From assembly GCF_000738675.1 (NCBI RefSeq), contig NZ_JPUX01000001.1, positions 1,240,001-1,304,000 of the forward strand: a stretch of DNA of 64,000 nucleotides. Direction: 5' to 3'. Below, piece after piece: positions 1 through 11,676 of the stretch; position 1 is the first letter of the stretch; each line of letters starts with the position of its first letter. Source of the stretch: Serratia nematodiphila DZ0503SBS1 (lineage in GTDB: Bacteria; Pseudomonadota; Gammaproteobacteria; Enterobacterales; Enterobacteriaceae). The translations under genes were made by a program, and so were the position numbers. The notes under the pieces were generated by a model. It searched no databases. It was not told where the DNA came from and saw only the letters and a list, made by a program, of their open reading frames with translations.

Positions 1-38
1 CCGAGCCGCTGCGCCGCATGCTGCGCATCCTGCTGTAA
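1..38 (+). CDS. asd: Aspartate-semialdehyde dehydrogenase, C-terminal end (partial)
   Basis: Only the last 11 codons and the TAA stop (36-38) lie in the window. The residues read EPLRRMLRILL. E. coli Asd ends in a very similar EPLRRMLRQLA, and asd is the gene directly upstream of glgB in E. coli. Asd makes aspartate semialdehyde for lysine, diaminopimelate, threonine and methionine synthesis. The identity rests on this short tail plus gene order. Confidence 0.8.
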   Translation, partial: EPLRRMLRILL

Positions 39-50
39 ATCCGCACTTCC

Positions 51-76
51 AGGGGGCTGGCTGCTTTCAGCCCCCT
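51..76 (+). terminator. Intrinsic terminator after asd
   Basis: A 9-bp perfect stem (AGGGGGCTG at 51-59 pairing with CAGCCCCCT at 68-76) with an 8-nt loop begins 12 nt after the asd stop. T-rich sequence follows (TTATTTT near 82-88, then a T6 run near 94-99). It would separate asd from the glycogen operon. Confidence 0.75.
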
Positions 77-481
77 AATGCCTTATTTTCCGCTTTTTTG
101 TTCGCCGCGCACCGCGTCGGGCAGCGTCATCGCCAGCCTCGTTTCAATGGGCGGGCTCCCGCCTATCTCCTCGTCAGCCGCCGCATGCAAACGCCGCCAG
201 GCTGGCAGTTTTCTTAATGAAGAATTTTCCTGAGCAATGCTGAGCAGTTTTTAACAGACATTGGCTATGCTTAACGCATGGGTGGACAATTTTTCACCAT
301 GACTGAAATATTTCAAAAAATAAGCATAAAGAGCGAAATTCAGGTCGGCAGAGTAAAGATTGGTCAATAACCGACCGCAATCACGCTTTAGAGTCCGAAT
401 GCATTGCATGATGACCAAAACGGCCAAGGAATAATCAACAAGCCGTGCTTAGATCATGCTGTTAATCTAAGGAAGAAGACT
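77..481. other. asd-glgB intergenic region
   Basis: About 400 bp without a convincing gene. The second half (230-400) is AT-rich and is the likely place for the glg operon promoter. It contains an inverted repeat GGTCGG (343-348) / CCGACC (371-376) with a 22-nt loop. An in-frame ATG at 404 would add 26 residues to GlgB, but they have no counterpart in the E. coli protein. Confidence 0.5.
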
Positions 482-2668
482 ATGCCTGTACTTCCCGATC
501 GTGACGTGATTGATCAGATCATCGCCGGCCATTACGCCGATCCCTTCGCTCTGCTTGGCATGCATGCGACCGATAACGGTCTGCAGGTGCGCGCGCTGCT
601 GCCGGACGCCGGCGCAGTCTGGCTGGTGGAACAGCAAACTGGCCGGCGGCTGGTGCAGCTGAACTGCGACGATCCGCGCGGTTTCTTCAGCGCGGTGGTG
701 CCGCGGCGCAAAAATCCTTTCCGCTATCAGCTGCAGGTCAGCTGGCGCGATCATCAACAGATCGTCGACGATCCTTATCGGTTCGGCCCGCTGCTGCAGG
801 ATATCGACAGTTGGCTATTGGCTGAGGGTACGCATTTGCGCCCCTATGAACGGCTGGGCGCCCACCTCGTCACGCTGGATGGCATCGACGGCGTCAGCTT
901 TGCGGTCTGGGCGCCCAACGCCCAGCGTGTTTCGGTGGTGGGGGAATTCAACTTCTGGGACGGCCGCCGCCACCCGATGCGTCTGCGGCGTGAAAACGGC
1001 ATCTGGGAGCTGTTCTTGCCCGGCGTGCAGGCCGGCCAGCTGTACAAATATGAAATCGTCGATTGCTACGGCAATACTCAGTTGAAAGCCGATCCTTACG
1101 CCTTCGAGGCGCAGATGCGCCCGGATACCGCCTCGCTGGTGGCGCCGCTGCCGGAGGTGGTGCCGTCGACGCCGGCGCGCCGCCGCGCCAACGATTTTGA
1201 CCAGCCGATCGCCATCTACGAGGTGCATCTCGGCTCATGGCGCCGCCACACTGACAACCACTTCTGGCTCAGCTACGGCGAGCTGGCGGTGCAGCTGATC
1301 GATTATGTGAAGGACATGGGATTCACCCATATCGAGCTGCTGCCAATCAACGAGCACCCGTTCGACGGCAGCTGGGGCTATCAGCCGCTGGGGCTGTATG
1401 CGCCGACCCGGCGCTTCGGCACGCCGGCCGACTTCAGGGCGTTTGTGGCGGCGGCGCATGAGGCGGGCATCAACGTGATCCTCGACTGGGTGCCGGGGCA
1501 CTTCCCGAGCGACGCCTACGGCCTGGCGAATTTCGACGGCACTGCGCTGTACGAGTACGCCGATCCGCGCGAGGGCTACCATCAGGACTGGAATACCCTG
1601 ATCTACAACTACGGTCGCCACGAGGTGCGCAACTACCTGGCGGGCAACGCGCTGTATTGGCTGGAGCGCTTCGGCATCGACGCGCTGCGGGTCGATGCGG
1701 TGGCGTCGATGATCTATCGCGACTACAGCCGTGCCGACGGCGAGTGGGTGCCGAATTACTACGGCGGCAACGAGAACCTGGAGGCCATCGCCTTCCTGCG
1801 TTATACCAACCAGACTATCGGCCAGGCGCAGCCGGGCGCGGTGACGCTGGCGGAGGAATCCACCGACTATCCCGGCGTCACCCTGCCGCCGGACGCCAAC
1901 GGCCTTGGGTTCCACTACAAATGGAACCTCGGCTGGATGCACGACACGCTCAATTACATGAAGTGCGATCCGGTGCACCGCAAGTATCACCACAACCAGA
2001 TGACCTTCGGCATGCTGTACGCCTATACCGAGAACTTCGTATTGCCTATCTCGCACGATGAAGTGGTGCACGGCAAAAAATCGATCCTCGACCGTATGCC
2101 GGGCGACGCCTGGCAGAAATTCGCCAACCTGCGCGCCTATTACGGCTTTATGTGGGCGCATCCGGGCAAAAAGCTGCTGTTTATGGGCTGCGAATTCGCA
2201 CAGGGGCGTGAGTGGAATTTCGATACCAGCCTCGACTGGCATTTATTGGAAGGGTTGGATAACTGGCATAACGGCGTGCAGCGGCTGGTGCGCGATCTGA
2301 ACCACTGCTACCGGCAGCAGGCGCCGCTGTACGAGCGCGACTACCGGCCGGACGGCTTCGAGTGGCTGGTGGTCGACGATCACGATAACTCGGTGTTCGC
2401 CTTCGCGCGCTACGATTCGCAGGGCAATGAGCTGATCGCCATCAGCAACTTTACCCCGGTGCCGCGCTATCGCTACCGCATCGGCATTTCCCGCGCCGGT
2501 GACTACCGCGAGATCCTCAATACCGATTCGCACCACTATCACGGCAGCAACGCCGGCAATCAGGGGCGGGTCTCTTCCGAAACGGTCGGCAGCCATGGCC
2601 GCGATTTCTCTATCAGCGTGACGTTGCCGCCATTGTCGACCATTTATCTGCTGCGGGAGGCGCCATGA
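482..2668 (+). CDS. glgB: 1,4-alpha-glucan branching enzyme GlgB
   Basis: Creates the alpha-1,6 branches of glycogen by moving an oligoglucan segment from an alpha-1,4 chain; cytosolic. The protein is 728 aa, the same length as E. coli GlgB. An N-terminal module is followed by a carbohydrate-binding module 48 region (about 120-210), the GH13 barrel (about 250-600) and a C-terminal beta domain. The catalytic triad is visible: Asp405 in RVDAVASM, Glu458 in LAEEST and Asp526 in SHDEVVHG. The ATG at 482 is chosen because it is preceded by AAGGAAG and gives [17 protein letters not shown], which aligns with the E. coli start; an upstream ATG at 404 is rejected. First gene of glgBXCAP, overlapping glgX by 4 bp (ATGA). 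Confidence 0.97.
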   Translation: MPVLPDRDVIDQIIAGHYADPFALLGMHATDNGLQVRALLPDAGAVWLVEQQTGRRLVQLNCDDPRGFFSAVVPRRKNPFRYQLQVSWRDHQQIVDDPYRFGPLLQDIDSWLLAEGTHLRPYERLGAHLVTLDGIDGVSFAVWAPNAQRVSVVGEFNFWDGRRHPMRLRRENGIWELFLPGVQAGQLYKYEIVDCYGNTQLKADPYAFEAQMRPDTASLVAPLPEVVPSTPARRRANDFDQPIAIYEVHLGSWRRHTDNHFWLSYGELAVQLIDYVKDMGFTHIELLPINEHPFDGSWGYQPLGLYAPTRRFGTPADFRAFVAAAHEAGINVILDWVPGHFPSDAYGLANFDGTALYEYADPREGYHQDWNTLIYNYGRHEVRNYLAGNALYWLERFGIDALRVDAVASMIYRDYSRADGEWVPNYYGGNENLEAIAFLRYTNQTIGQAQPGAVTLAEESTDYPGVTLPPDANGLGFHYKWNLGWMHDTLNYMKCDPVHRKYHHNQMTFGMLYAYTENFVLPISHDEVVHGKKSILDRMPGDAWQKFANLRAYYGFMWAHPGKKLLFMGCEFAQGREWNFDTSLDWHLLEGLDNWHNGVQRLVRDLNHCYRQQAPLYERDYRPDGFEWLVVDDHDNSVFAFARYDSQGNELIAISNFTPVPRYRYRIGISRAGDYREILNTDSHHYHGSNAGNQGRVSSETVGSHGRDFSISVTLPPLSTIYLLREAP

Positions 2669-4647
2669 CCGAGCTGACGGCTGGCCGCGCCGCGCCGCTG
2701 GGCGCGCAGTATGACGGCGAAGGCATCAACTTTACCCTGTACTCGGCGCATGCCGAGCGGGTGGAGCTGTGTCTGTTCGACGGCCAGCAGCGCGAAGTGC
2801 GCCTGCCGCTGCCGGCGCGCAGCGGCGATATCTGGCATGGCTATTTGCCGGGCGGCAGGCCGGGGCAACGTTACGGCTACCGGGTCTACGGCCCGTTTGA
2901 TCCGGCGAACGGGCAGCGCTTCAACCCCAACAAGCTGGCGCTCGATCCGGCCGCGCGCGCGGTGGAAGGGCCGGTGGCGGACCACCCGCACCTGCACGGC
3001 GGTTACGAGCAGCCGGACCCGCACGACAGCGCCGAGCTGATGCCGAAGTGCGTGGTGGTGGACGAACAGTATGACTGGCAGGACGATCGCCCGCCCGCCA
3101 CGCCCTGGGGGCAGACGGTGATTTACGAAGCGCACGTGCGCGGCCTGACGCTGCTGCACCCGCAGATCCCTCCGGCGCTGCGCGGCAGTTTCGCCGCGCT
3201 GGGGCACCCGGCGATGATCGCCCACTTCAAACGCCTCGGCATTACCGCGCTGGAACTGCTGCCGGTGCAACAGCATACCTCCGAGCCGCGCTTGCAGCGG
3301 CTGGGGCTGATCAACTACTGGGGCTATAACGTGCTGGCGCCCTATGCGCCGGACAACCGCTACGCCAGCCTGAGCACCGATGCCACGCCGCTCAACGAAT
3401 TTCGCGATGCGGTCAAGGCGCTGCACCAAGCCGGCATTGAGGTGATCCTCGACGTGGTGTTCAACCACAGCGCCGAGCTGGACAGGGATGGGCCGATGCT
3501 GTCGCTGAGCGGCATCGATAATCTGAGTTACTACTGGCTGACGCCCGAAGGGGACTATGTCAACGACACCGGCTGCGGCAACACGCTGCGGTTGGATCAG
3601 CCGCAGGGCGTAGCCTGGGTGATGGATTGCCTGCATTTTTGGGTGCGGGAGTGCCACGTCGACGGCTTCCGCTTCGATCTGGGCAGCGTGCTGGGCCGCA
3701 CGCCGGGGTTCGATCGCGATGCGCCGCTGTTCCAGGCGATGCTGGCGGACGATCTGCTGTCGCGCTGCAAGCTGATCGCCGAACCCTGGGACATTGGTCC
3801 CGGCGGCTATCAGGTGGGGGCATTTCCCGGCCGCTTCGCCGAATGGAACGATCATTACCGCGACGACATGCGCCGTTTTTGGCTGCAGAGCGGCGTGTCG
3901 CTCGGCCAGTTCGCCCGGCGTTTTGCCGCTTCCAGCGATCTATACAACCAGCGCGGGCGGGCGCCTTACGCCACCGTCAACATGCTGACCGCGCATGACG
4001 GTTTTACCCTGCAGGACGTGGTCAGCTTCAACGAGAAACACAATCAGCCGAACGGTGAGGGCAACCGCGACGGCAGCGACCGCAATTTCAGCAACAACCA
4101 CGGCGTGGAAGGCCTGGTCGCCGACGACGCCATTGTGCAACGCCGCAGGGCCAGCCAGCGGGCGATGCTCGCCACGCTGTTGCTGTCCCAGGGCACGCCG
4201 ATGCTGCTGGCCGGCGATGAACAGGGACACAGCCAGCAGGGGAACAACAATGCCTATTGTCAGGACAACGCCACCACCTGGCTCGATTGGGCCACGGCGG
4301 ATGACGCGCTGACCGATTACGTCGCGGCGCTGATCGCGCTGCGCCGCCAGATCCCCGCGCTGCAGCAGGACCACTGGTGGCAGCAGGACGACGGCAGCGT
4401 GCAGTGGCTGAACGCGCAAGGCCAGCCGCTCGACGCGCAGCAGTGGGAGCGGGGCGAGCTGCTCATGCAGATCCTGCTGTCGCAGCGCTGGCTGTTGCTG
4501 GTCAACGCCACGCCGCAAACGACGGAGATGAGATTGCCGGAAGGCGATTGGCAGGTTGTCGCCCCGTTCACTCAGGAAGACTCACGGGCGGTATTGCCCG
4601 CCTGGCACCAGGCCGCGCGCTCGCTTTGCGTTCTGGTACGGAAATAA
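2665..4647 (+). CDS. glgX: Glycogen debranching enzyme GlgX (isoamylase type)
   Basis: Hydrolyses alpha-1,6 links of the short stubs left after phosphorylase has trimmed glycogen, releasing maltotetraose-size pieces that can enter the MalP/MalQ route. 660 aa against 657 in E. coli. A CBM48-like N-terminus (about 1-110) precedes a GH13 barrel. Catalytic residues are Asp338 (GFRFDLGS), Glu373 (IAEPWDIG) and Asp445 (TAHDGFTL), each two positions beyond the E. coli numbering. The start overlaps the glgB stop as ATGA, suggesting translational coupling. Confidence 0.96.
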   Translation: MTELTAGRAAPLGAQYDGEGINFTLYSAHAERVELCLFDGQQREVRLPLPARSGDIWHGYLPGGRPGQRYGYRVYGPFDPANGQRFNPNKLALDPAARAVEGPVADHPHLHGGYEQPDPHDSAELMPKCVVVDEQYDWQDDRPPATPWGQTVIYEAHVRGLTLLHPQIPPALRGSFAALGHPAMIAHFKRLGITALELLPVQQHTSEPRLQRLGLINYWGYNVLAPYAPDNRYASLSTDATPLNEFRDAVKALHQAGIEVILDVVFNHSAELDRDGPMLSLSGIDNLSYYWLTPEGDYVNDTGCGNTLRLDQPQGVAWVMDCLHFWVRECHVDGFRFDLGSVLGRTPGFDRDAPLFQAMLADDLLSRCKLIAEPWDIGPGGYQVGAFPGRFAEWNDHYRDDMRRFWLQSGVSLGQFARRFAASSDLYNQRGRAPYATVNMLTAHDGFTLQDVVSFNEKHNQPNGEGNRDGSDRNFSNNHGVEGLVADDAIVQRRRASQRAMLATLLLSQGTPMLLAGDEQGHSQQGNNNAYCQDNATTWLDWATADDALTDYVAALIALRRQIPALQQDHWWQQDDGSVQWLNAQGQPLDAQQWERGELLMQILLSQRWLLLVNATPQTTEMRLPEGDWQVVAPFTQEDSRAVLPAWHQAARSLCVLVRK

Positions 4648-4662
4648 TAAAAGGAGTCCGCT

Positions 4663-5940
4663 ATGGTTAGGTTTGAAAATAAAGACCCCCTGATGTTGGC
4701 GCGCCAGTTGCCGATTAAATCCGTAGCGCTGATCCTGGCCGGCGGCCGCGGCTCACGTTTGAAAGATTTGACCTCCACCCGCGCCAAGCCCGCCGTCCAC
4801 TTTGGCGGCAAATTCCGCATCATCGATTTCGCCTTGTCGAACTGCCTGAACTCCGGCATCCGCCGCATCGGCGTGATCACCCAATACCAGTCGCACACGC
4901 TGGTGCAGCACATTCAGCGCGGCTGGTCGTTCCTCAACGAGGAGATGAACGAGTTCGTCGATCTGCTGCCGGCCCAGCAGCGTCTCAGCACTGAGCATTG
5001 GTACAAGGGCACCGCCGACGCGGTGTACCAGAACCTGGATATCATCCGCCGCTACGAGGCCGAATACGTGGTGATCCTGGCGGGCGATCACATCTACAAG
5101 ATGGATTATTCGCGCATGCTGATCGATCACGTCGAGAAGGGCGCTCAGTGCACCGTGGCCTGCCTGCCGGTGCCGCGCAGCGAAGCCGGCGAATTCGGCG
5201 TGATGAAGGTGGATGAAAGCGACCGCATCATCGAGTTTCTGGAAAAGCCCGCCGATCCGCCGGCGATGCCGGGCAATCCGGATATGTCGCTGGCCAGCAT
5301 GGGCATCTATATTTTTAATGCCGCCTATCTATTCCAGCTGCTGGAAGAGGATATGTCGACCCCCGGCTCCAGCCACGATTTCGGCAAGGATCTGATCCCG
5401 AAAATCACCGCGCAGCAGGCGGCGTGGGCGCATCCGTTTACCTTGTCCTGCGTGACGTCCAACCCCGATCTGCCGCCGTACTGGCGCGACGTGGGCACGC
5501 TGGACGCCTACTGGCGCGCCAATCTCGATCTGGCGTCGGTGACGCCGGAGCTGGACATGTACGACCGCGCCTGGCCGATCCGCACCCACATGGAACCGCT
5601 GCCGCCGGCCAAGTTCGTGCAGGATCGCTCCGGCAGCCACGGCATGACCATGAACTCGCTGGTGTCCGGCGGTTGCATCGTGTCCGGATCGGTGGTGGTG
5701 CATTCGGTGCTGTTCCCGCGCGTGCGAGTGAACTCGTTCTGCACCATCGACTCTACCGTATTGTTGCCGGACGTGAACGTCGGCCGTTCCTGCCGCCTGC
5801 GGCGCTGCATCATCGACCGCGCCTGCCACATTCCGGAGGGCATGGTGATCGGGGAAAACGCCGATGAGGACAGCAAGCGTTTCTATCGCTCGGAAGGCGG
5901 CATCGTGCTGGTGACGCGCGAAATGTTGTCAAAATTGTGA
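4663..5940 (+). CDS. glgC: Glucose-1-phosphate adenylyltransferase GlgC
   Basis: Makes ADP-glucose from glucose-1-phosphate and ATP, the committed and allosterically controlled step of glycogen synthesis (fructose-1,6-bisphosphate activates, AMP inhibits in enterobacteria). 425 aa. The nucleotidyltransferase signature [14 protein letters not shown] lies at about 25-38, followed by [17 protein letters not shown] with the lysine region tied to activator binding; the sugar-phosphate loop FLEKP is near 195. The C-terminal left-handed beta-helix (about 300-425) is present. AAAGGAG precedes the ATG. It starts 15 bp after glgX. Confidence 0.97.
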   Translation: MVRFENKDPLMLARQLPIKSVALILAGGRGSRLKDLTSTRAKPAVHFGGKFRIIDFALSNCLNSGIRRIGVITQYQSHTLVQHIQRGWSFLNEEMNEFVDLLPAQQRLSTEHWYKGTADAVYQNLDIIRRYEAEYVVILAGDHIYKMDYSRMLIDHVEKGAQCTVACLPVPRSEAGEFGVMKVDESDRIIEFLEKPADPPAMPGNPDMSLASMGIYIFNAAYLFQLLEEDMSTPGSSHDFGKDLIPKITAQQAAWAHPFTLSCVTSNPDLPPYWRDVGTLDAYWRANLDLASVTPELDMYDRAWPIRTHMEPLPPAKFVQDRSGSHGMTMNSLVSGGCIVSGSVVVHSVLFPRVRVNSFCTIDSTVLLPDVNVGRSCRLRRCIIDRACHIPEGMVIGENADEDSKRFYRSEGGIVLVTREMLSKL

Positions 5941-6074
5941 GTTAACGTGGGGGCAGAACGATAGCCTGCCGCCCGATGAACGGTTCGATGGCTTGCGCAA
6001 CGCGGCACACATAACAGCGGCAAGCCTGCTTTATTTCTTATCCAGAGGCCTTCGGCCGACTTTCAGGAGTGATA

Positions 6075-7505
6075 ATGCAGGTCTTACACGTATGTTCTGA
6101 AATGTTCCCCCTGCTGAAAACGGGCGGACTCGCAGACGTGGTTGGCGCGCTGCCGGCGGCGCAAATCGCCGAAGGCGCCGATGTTCGGGTGCTATTGCCC
6201 GCTTTCCCTGACGTACGCAACGGCATACCCGACACCGTGCTGGTGGCGGAAATCGACTCGTTCGCCGGCCGGGTAGGCCTGCGTTACGGCACCTACCATG
6301 GCGTGGGCATCTATCTCATCGATGCGCCCTGGCTGTATGACCGGCCGGGCAGCCCGTACCACGATCAGTCCATGTACGCCTACCCCGACAACCACCGCCG
6401 CTTTGCGCTGCTGGGCTGGATGGCCTGCGAGCTGGCCAAGGGGCTGGATCGCTACTGGCGCCCGCAGCTGGTGCATGCCCACGACTGGCACGCCGGTCTT
6501 AGCTGCGCCTATCTGGCCGCCAACGGCCACCCGGCGCGTTCGGTGTTCACGGTGCATAACCTGGCCTATCAAGGGCTGTTCTCCGCCCATCACGTGACCG
6601 AGCTGTGGCTGCCGGCGTCGTTCTATAACGTCTATGGCCTGGAGTTCTACGGCCAGATGTCGTTCCTCAAGGCCGGGCTGTTTTATGCCGACCACGTGAC
6701 CGCCGTCAGCCCGACCTATGCGCGTGAGATCACCCGGCCGGAGTTCGGCTACGGCATGGAGGGGCTGCTGCAGGAGCGGCAGCGGCAGGGCAGGCTGAGC
6801 GGCATCCTCAACGGGGTGGACGACAAGATTTGGGATCCGGCCCACGACCCGCGGCTGAGCGCCCGCTATGACGCCGACGATCTGAAAAGCAAGGTCAAAA
6901 ACAAGCTGCATCTGCAAAAGGCCATGGGGCTGAAGGTGGACGAATCACTGCCGGTGTTCGCGGTAGTGAGCCGATTGACCAGCCAGAAAGGCCTCGATCT
7001 GGTGCTGCAGGCGTTGCCTGAACTGTTGGCGCAGGGCGGGCAGCTGGCGCTGCTGGGCGCTGGCGATGCGGTGCTGCAACAGGCGTTTCTGGCCGCCGCC
7101 GCCGACTACCCTGAACAGGTCGGCGTGCAGATCGGTTATCACGAATCCTTCTCCCACCGCATCATCGGCGGCGCCGACGTCATTCTGGTGCCGAGCCGCT
7201 TCGAGCCCTGCGGCCTGACTCAGCTCTACGGTCTGAAGTACGGCACGCTGCCGCTGGTGCGCCGTACCGGCGGGCTGGCGGACACGGTGGTGGACTGCGC
7301 GCTGGAGAACCTGGCCGACGGCACTGCCAGCGGATTCGTGTTCGACGATTGCGACGCCGTCGCGCTGGGCAACGCCATCCGCCGCGCCATGGTGCTGTGG
7401 AGCCGGCCGAAACACTGGCGCCACGTTCAGCGCCACGCCATGAGCGTGGACTTCGGCTGGCCGGTGGCGGCGAAAGAGTATTTATCGCTTTATCAACGCT
7501 TGTAG
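6075..7505 (+). CDS. glgA: Glycogen synthase GlgA (ADP-glucose)
   Basis: Extends alpha-1,4 glucan chains from ADP-glucose (GT5 family). 476 aa, against 477 in E. coli. The ADP-glucose loop [13 protein letters not shown] begins at Lys15, and Glu377 lies in [21 protein letters not shown] two codons upstream (6069) is in frame, but the ATG at 6075 matches the family start [18 protein letters not shown] and has CAGGAG at 6064-6069. The 134-bp gap after glgC is the longest up to this point in the operon and holds small GC hairpins near 5950 and 6045. Confidence 0.97.
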   Translation: MQVLHVCSEMFPLLKTGGLADVVGALPAAQIAEGADVRVLLPAFPDVRNGIPDTVLVAEIDSFAGRVGLRYGTYHGVGIYLIDAPWLYDRPGSPYHDQSMYAYPDNHRRFALLGWMACELAKGLDRYWRPQLVHAHDWHAGLSCAYLAANGHPARSVFTVHNLAYQGLFSAHHVTELWLPASFYNVYGLEFYGQMSFLKAGLFYADHVTAVSPTYAREITRPEFGYGMEGLLQERQRQGRLSGILNGVDDKIWDPAHDPRLSARYDADDLKSKVKNKLHLQKAMGLKVDESLPVFAVVSRLTSQKGLDLVLQALPELLAQGGQLALLGAGDAVLQQAFLAAAADYPEQVGVQIGYHESFSHRIIGGADVILVPSRFEPCGLTQLYGLKYGTLPLVRRTGGLADTVVDCALENLADGTASGFVFDDCDAVALGNAIRRAMVLWSRPKHWRHVQRHAMSVDFGWPVAAKEYLSLYQRL

Positions 7506-7565
7506 CCCGCGTTTCGCGTTTCGGGTTGACGCGCGGCGGGCAGCCGTAAGGGTAGATTGTCGGGG

Positions 7566-7626
7566 CGCGGCGTGCCGCGTCCATGTTCAGCGGAGCCCGC
7601 TATTCCGCGGCGAATGGCGGGGCTCC
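7566..7626 (+). other. Tandem hairpins in the glgA-glgP gap
   Basis: Two hairpins lie back to back in the 141-bp gap. The first is CGCGG/CCGCG (7566-7579). The second is long: GGAGCCC, GC, TATTC (7592-7605) pairs with GAATG, GC, GGGCTCC (7612-7626), with one bulged G, one G-T pair and a 6-nt loop. No T-run follows, so this is not a simple terminator. The glgP ribosome site AAGGGA (7631-7636) comes just after it, so the structure may affect mRNA stability or glgP translation. Confidence 0.6.
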
Positions 7627-7646
7627 CCACAAGGGATTAAAAAGCC

Positions 7647-10094
7647 ATGACTTCACCGTTTAGTTACACCTCACCTACGGTCAGTGTGGAAGCGCTGAAA
7701 CACTCCATCGCCTATAAGCTGATGTTTATCGTCGGCAAGGATCCGGCCATCGCCAACCGGCACGATTGGCTGAACGCCGTGCTGTTCGCGGTACGCGATC
7801 GCATGGTGGAGCGCTGGCTGCGTTCCAACCGCGCCCAGCTGTCTCAAGACGTGCGGCAGGTGTATTACCTGTCGATGGAGTTCCTGATCGGCCGCACCCT
7901 GTCAAACGCGCTGCTGTCGATGGGCATCTATCAGGATATCGACAACGCGCTGAATGAGATGGGGCTGAACCTGGCGGAGCTGCTGGAGGAAGAAAACGAC
8001 CCCGGGCTCGGCAACGGCGGCCTGGGCCGGCTGGCGGCCTGTTTCCTCGACTCGCTGGCGACGCTGGCGCTGCCGGGGCGCGGCTACGGCATTCGTTATG
8101 AATACGGCATGTTCAAGCAGAACATCGTCAACGGCCAACAGATGGAGTCGCCGGACTACTGGCTGGAGTACGGCAATCCGTGGGAGTTTCCGCGCCATAA
8201 CACCCGCTACAAGGTGCGCTTCGGCGGCCGCGTGCAGCAGGAAGGGGCCAAGGCGCGCTGGCTGGAGACCGAAGAGGTCGTGGCCATCGCCTACGATCAG
8301 GTGATCCCCGGTTTTGACACCGACGCCACCAACACGCTGCGGTTGTGGGGCGCGCAGGCCAGTAATGAGATCAACCTCGGCAAGTTCAACCAGGGCGATT
8401 ACTTCGCGGCGGTGGAAGACAAAAACCACTCGGAGAACGTGTCGCGCGTGCTCTATCCGGACGATTCGACCTCGTCCGGGCGCGAGCTGCGGCTGCGGCA
8501 GGAGTATTTCCTGGTGTCGGCCACGGTGCAGGATATTCTCAACCGCCATTGGCTGATGCACAAAACCTTCGACAACCTGGCGGACAAGATCGCCATTCAC
8601 CTCAACGACACCCACCCGGTATTGTCGATTCCGGAGCTGATGCACCGGCTGATCGACGAGCATAAATTCAAGTGGCTCGACGCCTGGGAAGTGGTGGAGC
8701 AGGTGTTCTCTTACACCAACCACACGTTGATGAGCGAGGCGCTGGAGACCTGGCCGCTGGATATGATTGGCCGCATCTTGCCGCGCCATCTGCAGCTGAT
8801 TTTCGAAATCAACGATCACTTCCTCAAGATGGTGCAGGAAGTGGCGCCGGACGACAATGATCTGCTGGCGCGGGTCTCGATCATCGACGAAACCAACGGC
8901 CGCCGGGTGCGCATGGCGTGGCTGGCGGTGGTGGCCAGCCACAAGGTCAACGGCGTTTCCGCCCTGCATTCCGAACTGATGGTGCAGTCGCTGTTCGCCG
9001 ACTTCGCCCGGCTATTCCCGACCCGTTTCTGCAACAAAACCAACGGGGTGACGCCGCGCCGTTGGTTGGCGCTGGCCAATCCGCCGCTGGCGGCGGTGCT
9101 GGACGACTGCATCGGTCAAACCTGGCGCACCGATCTCAGCCAGCTGAGCGAGATCCAAGCCAACGTCGATTACCCGAGCTTCCTGCAGGCGGTGCAGCGC
9201 GCCAAACGGCAGAACAAGGAGCGGCTGGCGCTGTACATCGCCAAAACGCTCAACGTGGTGGTCAACCCGGATGCGTTGTTCGATGTGCAAATCAAGCGCA
9301 TCCACGAGTACAAACGGCAGCTGCTCAACGTGCTGCACGTCATCACGCTGTATAACCGTTTGCTGGCTGACCCTGACATCGAGCGCGTGCCGCGGGTGGT
9401 GATCTTCGCCGGCAAGGCGGCCTCAGCCTACTATGCCGCCAAGCAGATCATCCGTCTGATCAACGACGTGGCCAAAGTGATCAACAACGATCCGCGCGTG
9501 CATACCCAACTGAAGGTGGTGTTCATCCCGAACTACGGCGTCAGCCTGGCGCAGATCATTATCCCGGCGGCGGATCTGTCGGAACAGATCTCGCTGGCGG
9601 GCACCGAGGCCTCGGGCACCAGCAACATGAAGTTCGCGCTGAACGGCGCGCTGACCATCGGCACGCTGGACGGCGCCAACGTCGAGATGCGCGAGCACGT
9701 GGGGGAGGAGAATATCTTTATCTTCGGCAATACCGCCGAGCAGGTTGAGGAACTGCGCCGCAACGGTTACAACCCGCGCCAGTACTATGAGCAGGATCCG
9801 GAGCTGCATCAGGCGCTGACGCAGATCGCCACCGGGGTGTTCAGCCCGGAAGAGCCGAAACGCTATGGCAATTTGTTCGACTCGCTGGTCAACCTCGGCG
9901 ATCACTATCAGCTGTTGGCGGATTACCGCAGCTATGTGGACACGCAGGACAAGGTGGACGAGGTCTATCTCAATCAGGACGAGTGGACGCGGCGCGCGGT
10001 GCTGAATATTGCCAATATGGGCTACTTCTCATCCGATCGCACCATTCAGGAATACGCGGATGAAATTTGGCACATTAAGCCGGTGAAGCTGTAA
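7647..10094 (+). CDS. glgP: Glycogen phosphorylase GlgP
   Basis: Releases glucose-1-phosphate from the non-reducing ends of glycogen; PLP-dependent GT35 enzyme. 815 aa, the E. coli GlgP length. The PLP signature [19 protein letters not shown] carries the Schiff-base Lys662. The N-terminal half has the conserved [13 protein letters not shown] and [21 protein letters not shown] segments. It is the last gene of glgBXCAP and ends before a strong terminator. The MalP paralogue at 17312 differs in the signature ([12 protein letters not shown]), which separates the two assignments. Confidence 0.97.
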   Translation: MTSPFSYTSPTVSVEALKHSIAYKLMFIVGKDPAIANRHDWLNAVLFAVRDRMVERWLRSNRAQLSQDVRQVYYLSMEFLIGRTLSNALLSMGIYQDIDNALNEMGLNLAELLEEENDPGLGNGGLGRLAACFLDSLATLALPGRGYGIRYEYGMFKQNIVNGQQMESPDYWLEYGNPWEFPRHNTRYKVRFGGRVQQEGAKARWLETEEVVAIAYDQVIPGFDTDATNTLRLWGAQASNEINLGKFNQGDYFAAVEDKNHSENVSRVLYPDDSTSSGRELRLRQEYFLVSATVQDILNRHWLMHKTFDNLADKIAIHLNDTHPVLSIPELMHRLIDEHKFKWLDAWEVVEQVFSYTNHTLMSEALETWPLDMIGRILPRHLQLIFEINDHFLKMVQEVAPDDNDLLARVSIIDETNGRRVRMAWLAVVASHKVNGVSALHSELMVQSLFADFARLFPTRFCNKTNGVTPRRWLALANPPLAAVLDDCIGQTWRTDLSQLSEIQANVDYPSFLQAVQRAKRQNKERLALYIAKTLNVVVNPDALFDVQIKRIHEYKRQLLNVLHVITLYNRLLADPDIERVPRVVIFAGKAASAYYAAKQIIRLINDVAKVINNDPRVHTQLKVVFIPNYGVSLAQIIIPAADLSEQISLAGTEASGTSNMKFALNGALTIGTLDGANVEMREHVGEENIFIFGNTAEQVEELRRNGYNPRQYYEQDPELHQALTQIATGVFSPEEPKRYGNLFDSLVNLGDHYQLLADYRSYVDTQDKVDEVYLNQDEWTRRAVLNIANMGYFSSDRTIQEYADEIWHIKPVKL

Positions 10095-10113
10095 AGCGAG
10101 AGAGGAAAAAAGC

Positions 10114-10139
10114 AAAGGGCCGGATAACCGGCCCTTTTT
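10114..10139. terminator. Bidirectional terminator between glgP and glpD
   Basis: A perfect 10-bp stem AAAGGGCCGG (10114-10123) / CCGGCCCTTT (10128-10137) with an ATAA loop, followed by T's on the plus strand and by TTTTTT on the minus strand. It can end both glgP and the convergent glpD. Confidence 0.9.
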
Positions 10140-10153
10140 CGTTACGCTGCAGC

Positions 10154-11662
10154 TCAGGAAGCCAGAGACAGCGCTTTCGTTTTCGCGTGTTCCGCCAGCC
10201 AGGCTTCTACTCGCGCCTGCTGCGCTTCGTCCAGCCACATGCCCAGCTTGGTGCGGCGCCAGATGGCGTCGTCCAGCTCTACGACCCACTCTTTCTCGGT
10301 CAGGTAGCGCAGCTCGGCTTCATACAGACCGTGGCCGAAATCTTCGCCCAGATCGGCGAGGCCGTTGGCGCCGGCCAGGATCAGCTCGCTCTGGCTGCCG
10401 TAGGTGCGGGCATAACGGCGCGCCAGGGCTTCCGGCAGCCAGCCGTGCGCACGGCGCAGTTTGGCCGCGTAACCGTCGCGGTCGCCGTCGATGTCACCGC
10501 CCGGCAGCGTGGCGTTTTTGGTCCACGCCGGGCCGCAGCCTGGGTAGTAGTGGGCCAGTTTTTCCATCGCATGTTCGGCCAGCTTGCGGTAGGTGGTCAG
10601 CTTGCCGCCGAACACCGACAGCAGCGGCGCTTTGCCCTGCTCATCGTGCACGTCCAGCGTGTAATCGCGGGTGATCGCCTGCGGTGAATCGGATTCGTCG
10701 TCGCACAGCGGACGCACGCCGGAGTAAGTCCAGACGATGTCGTCGCGGCCCAGCTGCTTCTTGAAGTGGTCGTTGTACACTTTCAGCAGATAAGCGATTT
10801 CGTTCTCGTCGATCTTCACGTCTTTCGGATCGCCTTTGTACTCCACGTCGGTGGTGCCGATGATGGAGAACTCGTCATTCCACGGGATCACGAACACGAT
10901 GCGGTGGTCTTCGTTCTGCAGAATGTAAGACTGCGGCTGATCGTGCACGCGCGGCACCACGATGTGGCTGCCTTTGATCAGGCGGATGCCGTAAGGCGAT
11001 TTCAGCTTCAGGCCGTCGTCGAAGAAGTTTTTCACCCACGGGCCGGTGGCGTTCACCAGGCCTTTGGCGCGCCAGGTGAAGGTTTTGCCGCTGTCGATAT
11101 CGACCGCTTCCACCATCCACAGGCCGTTTTCACGCCATGCGCGGGTCACTTTGGTGCGGGTGCGCACTTCGCCGCCGCGTTTTTCCACTTCCTGCGCGTT
11201 CAGCACCACCAGGCGAGCATCATCAACCCAGCAGTCAGAATATTCGAAACCGCGCTTCAGTTCAGGCTTAAGCACCGACTCTGGTCCAAAGCGCAAACCC
11301 TTGCTGCCCGGCAGGCTGGTGCGTTTACCCAGGTGATCGTACAGGAACAGGCCGATACGGATCATCCAGGCCGGACGCAGGTGCGGCTGGTGCGGCAGGC
11401 GGAAACGCATCGGGAACGCGATGTGCGGCGCCAGTTTCAGCAGCACTTCACGCTCGGCCAGCGCTTCGCTCACCAGACGGAATTCGTAGTGTTCCAGGTA
11501 GCGCAGGCCACCGTGGATCAGTTTGGAACTGGCGGAAGACGTAGCACAGGCCAAGTCTTGCGCTTCCAGTAGCAGTACCGACAGCCCGCGCCCGGCAGCA
11601 TCCGCCGCGATGCCGGCACCGTTGATGCCGCCACCGATAACGATCAAGTCTTTGGTTTCCAC
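10154..11662 (-). CDS. glpD: Aerobic glycerol-3-phosphate dehydrogenase GlpD
   Basis: Oxidises glycerol-3-phosphate to dihydroxyacetone phosphate and passes electrons to ubiquinone at the inner membrane face. 502 aa. The FAD Rossmann motif VIGGGINGAGIAAD is at residues 8-21, and the tail LSLAS matches E. coli. The start codon is GTG (11662-11660), preceded by GGAGG; it gives METKDLIVIGGG, as in E. coli, and the nearby ATG is out of frame. Two GlpR-type operators and a CRP site lie upstream. It is convergent with glgP. Confidence 0.97.
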   Translation of the reverse strand: METKDLIVIGGGINGAGIAADAAGRGLSVLLLEAQDLACATSSASSKLIHGGLRYLEHYEFRLVSEALAEREVLLKLAPHIAFPMRFRLPHQPHLRPAWMIRIGLFLYDHLGKRTSLPGSKGLRFGPESVLKPELKRGFEYSDCWVDDARLVVLNAQEVEKRGGEVRTRTKVTRAWRENGLWMVEAVDIDSGKTFTWRAKGLVNATGPWVKNFFDDGLKLKSPYGIRLIKGSHIVVPRVHDQPQSYILQNEDHRIVFVIPWNDEFSIIGTTDVEYKGDPKDVKIDENEIAYLLKVYNDHFKKQLGRDDIVWTYSGVRPLCDDESDSPQAITRDYTLDVHDEQGKAPLLSVFGGKLTTYRKLAEHAMEKLAHYYPGCGPAWTKNATLPGGDIDGDRDGYAAKLRRAHGWLPEALARRYARTYGSQSELILAGANGLADLGEDFGHGLYEAELRYLTEKEWVVELDDAIWRRTKLGMWLDEAQQARVEAWLAEHAKTKALSLAS

Positions 11663-11676
11663 GTCATCTTCCTCCA

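Noticed and set aside
404..481. N-terminal extension of GlgB from the ATG at 404
   Set aside because: The 26 extra residues have no match in E. coli GlgB, and the ATG at 482 has a good ribosome site.
1235..2242. 335-codon minus-strand frame inside glgB
   Set aside because: Antisense shadow of a high-GC gene; the plus-strand GlgB has all catalytic motifs at this place.
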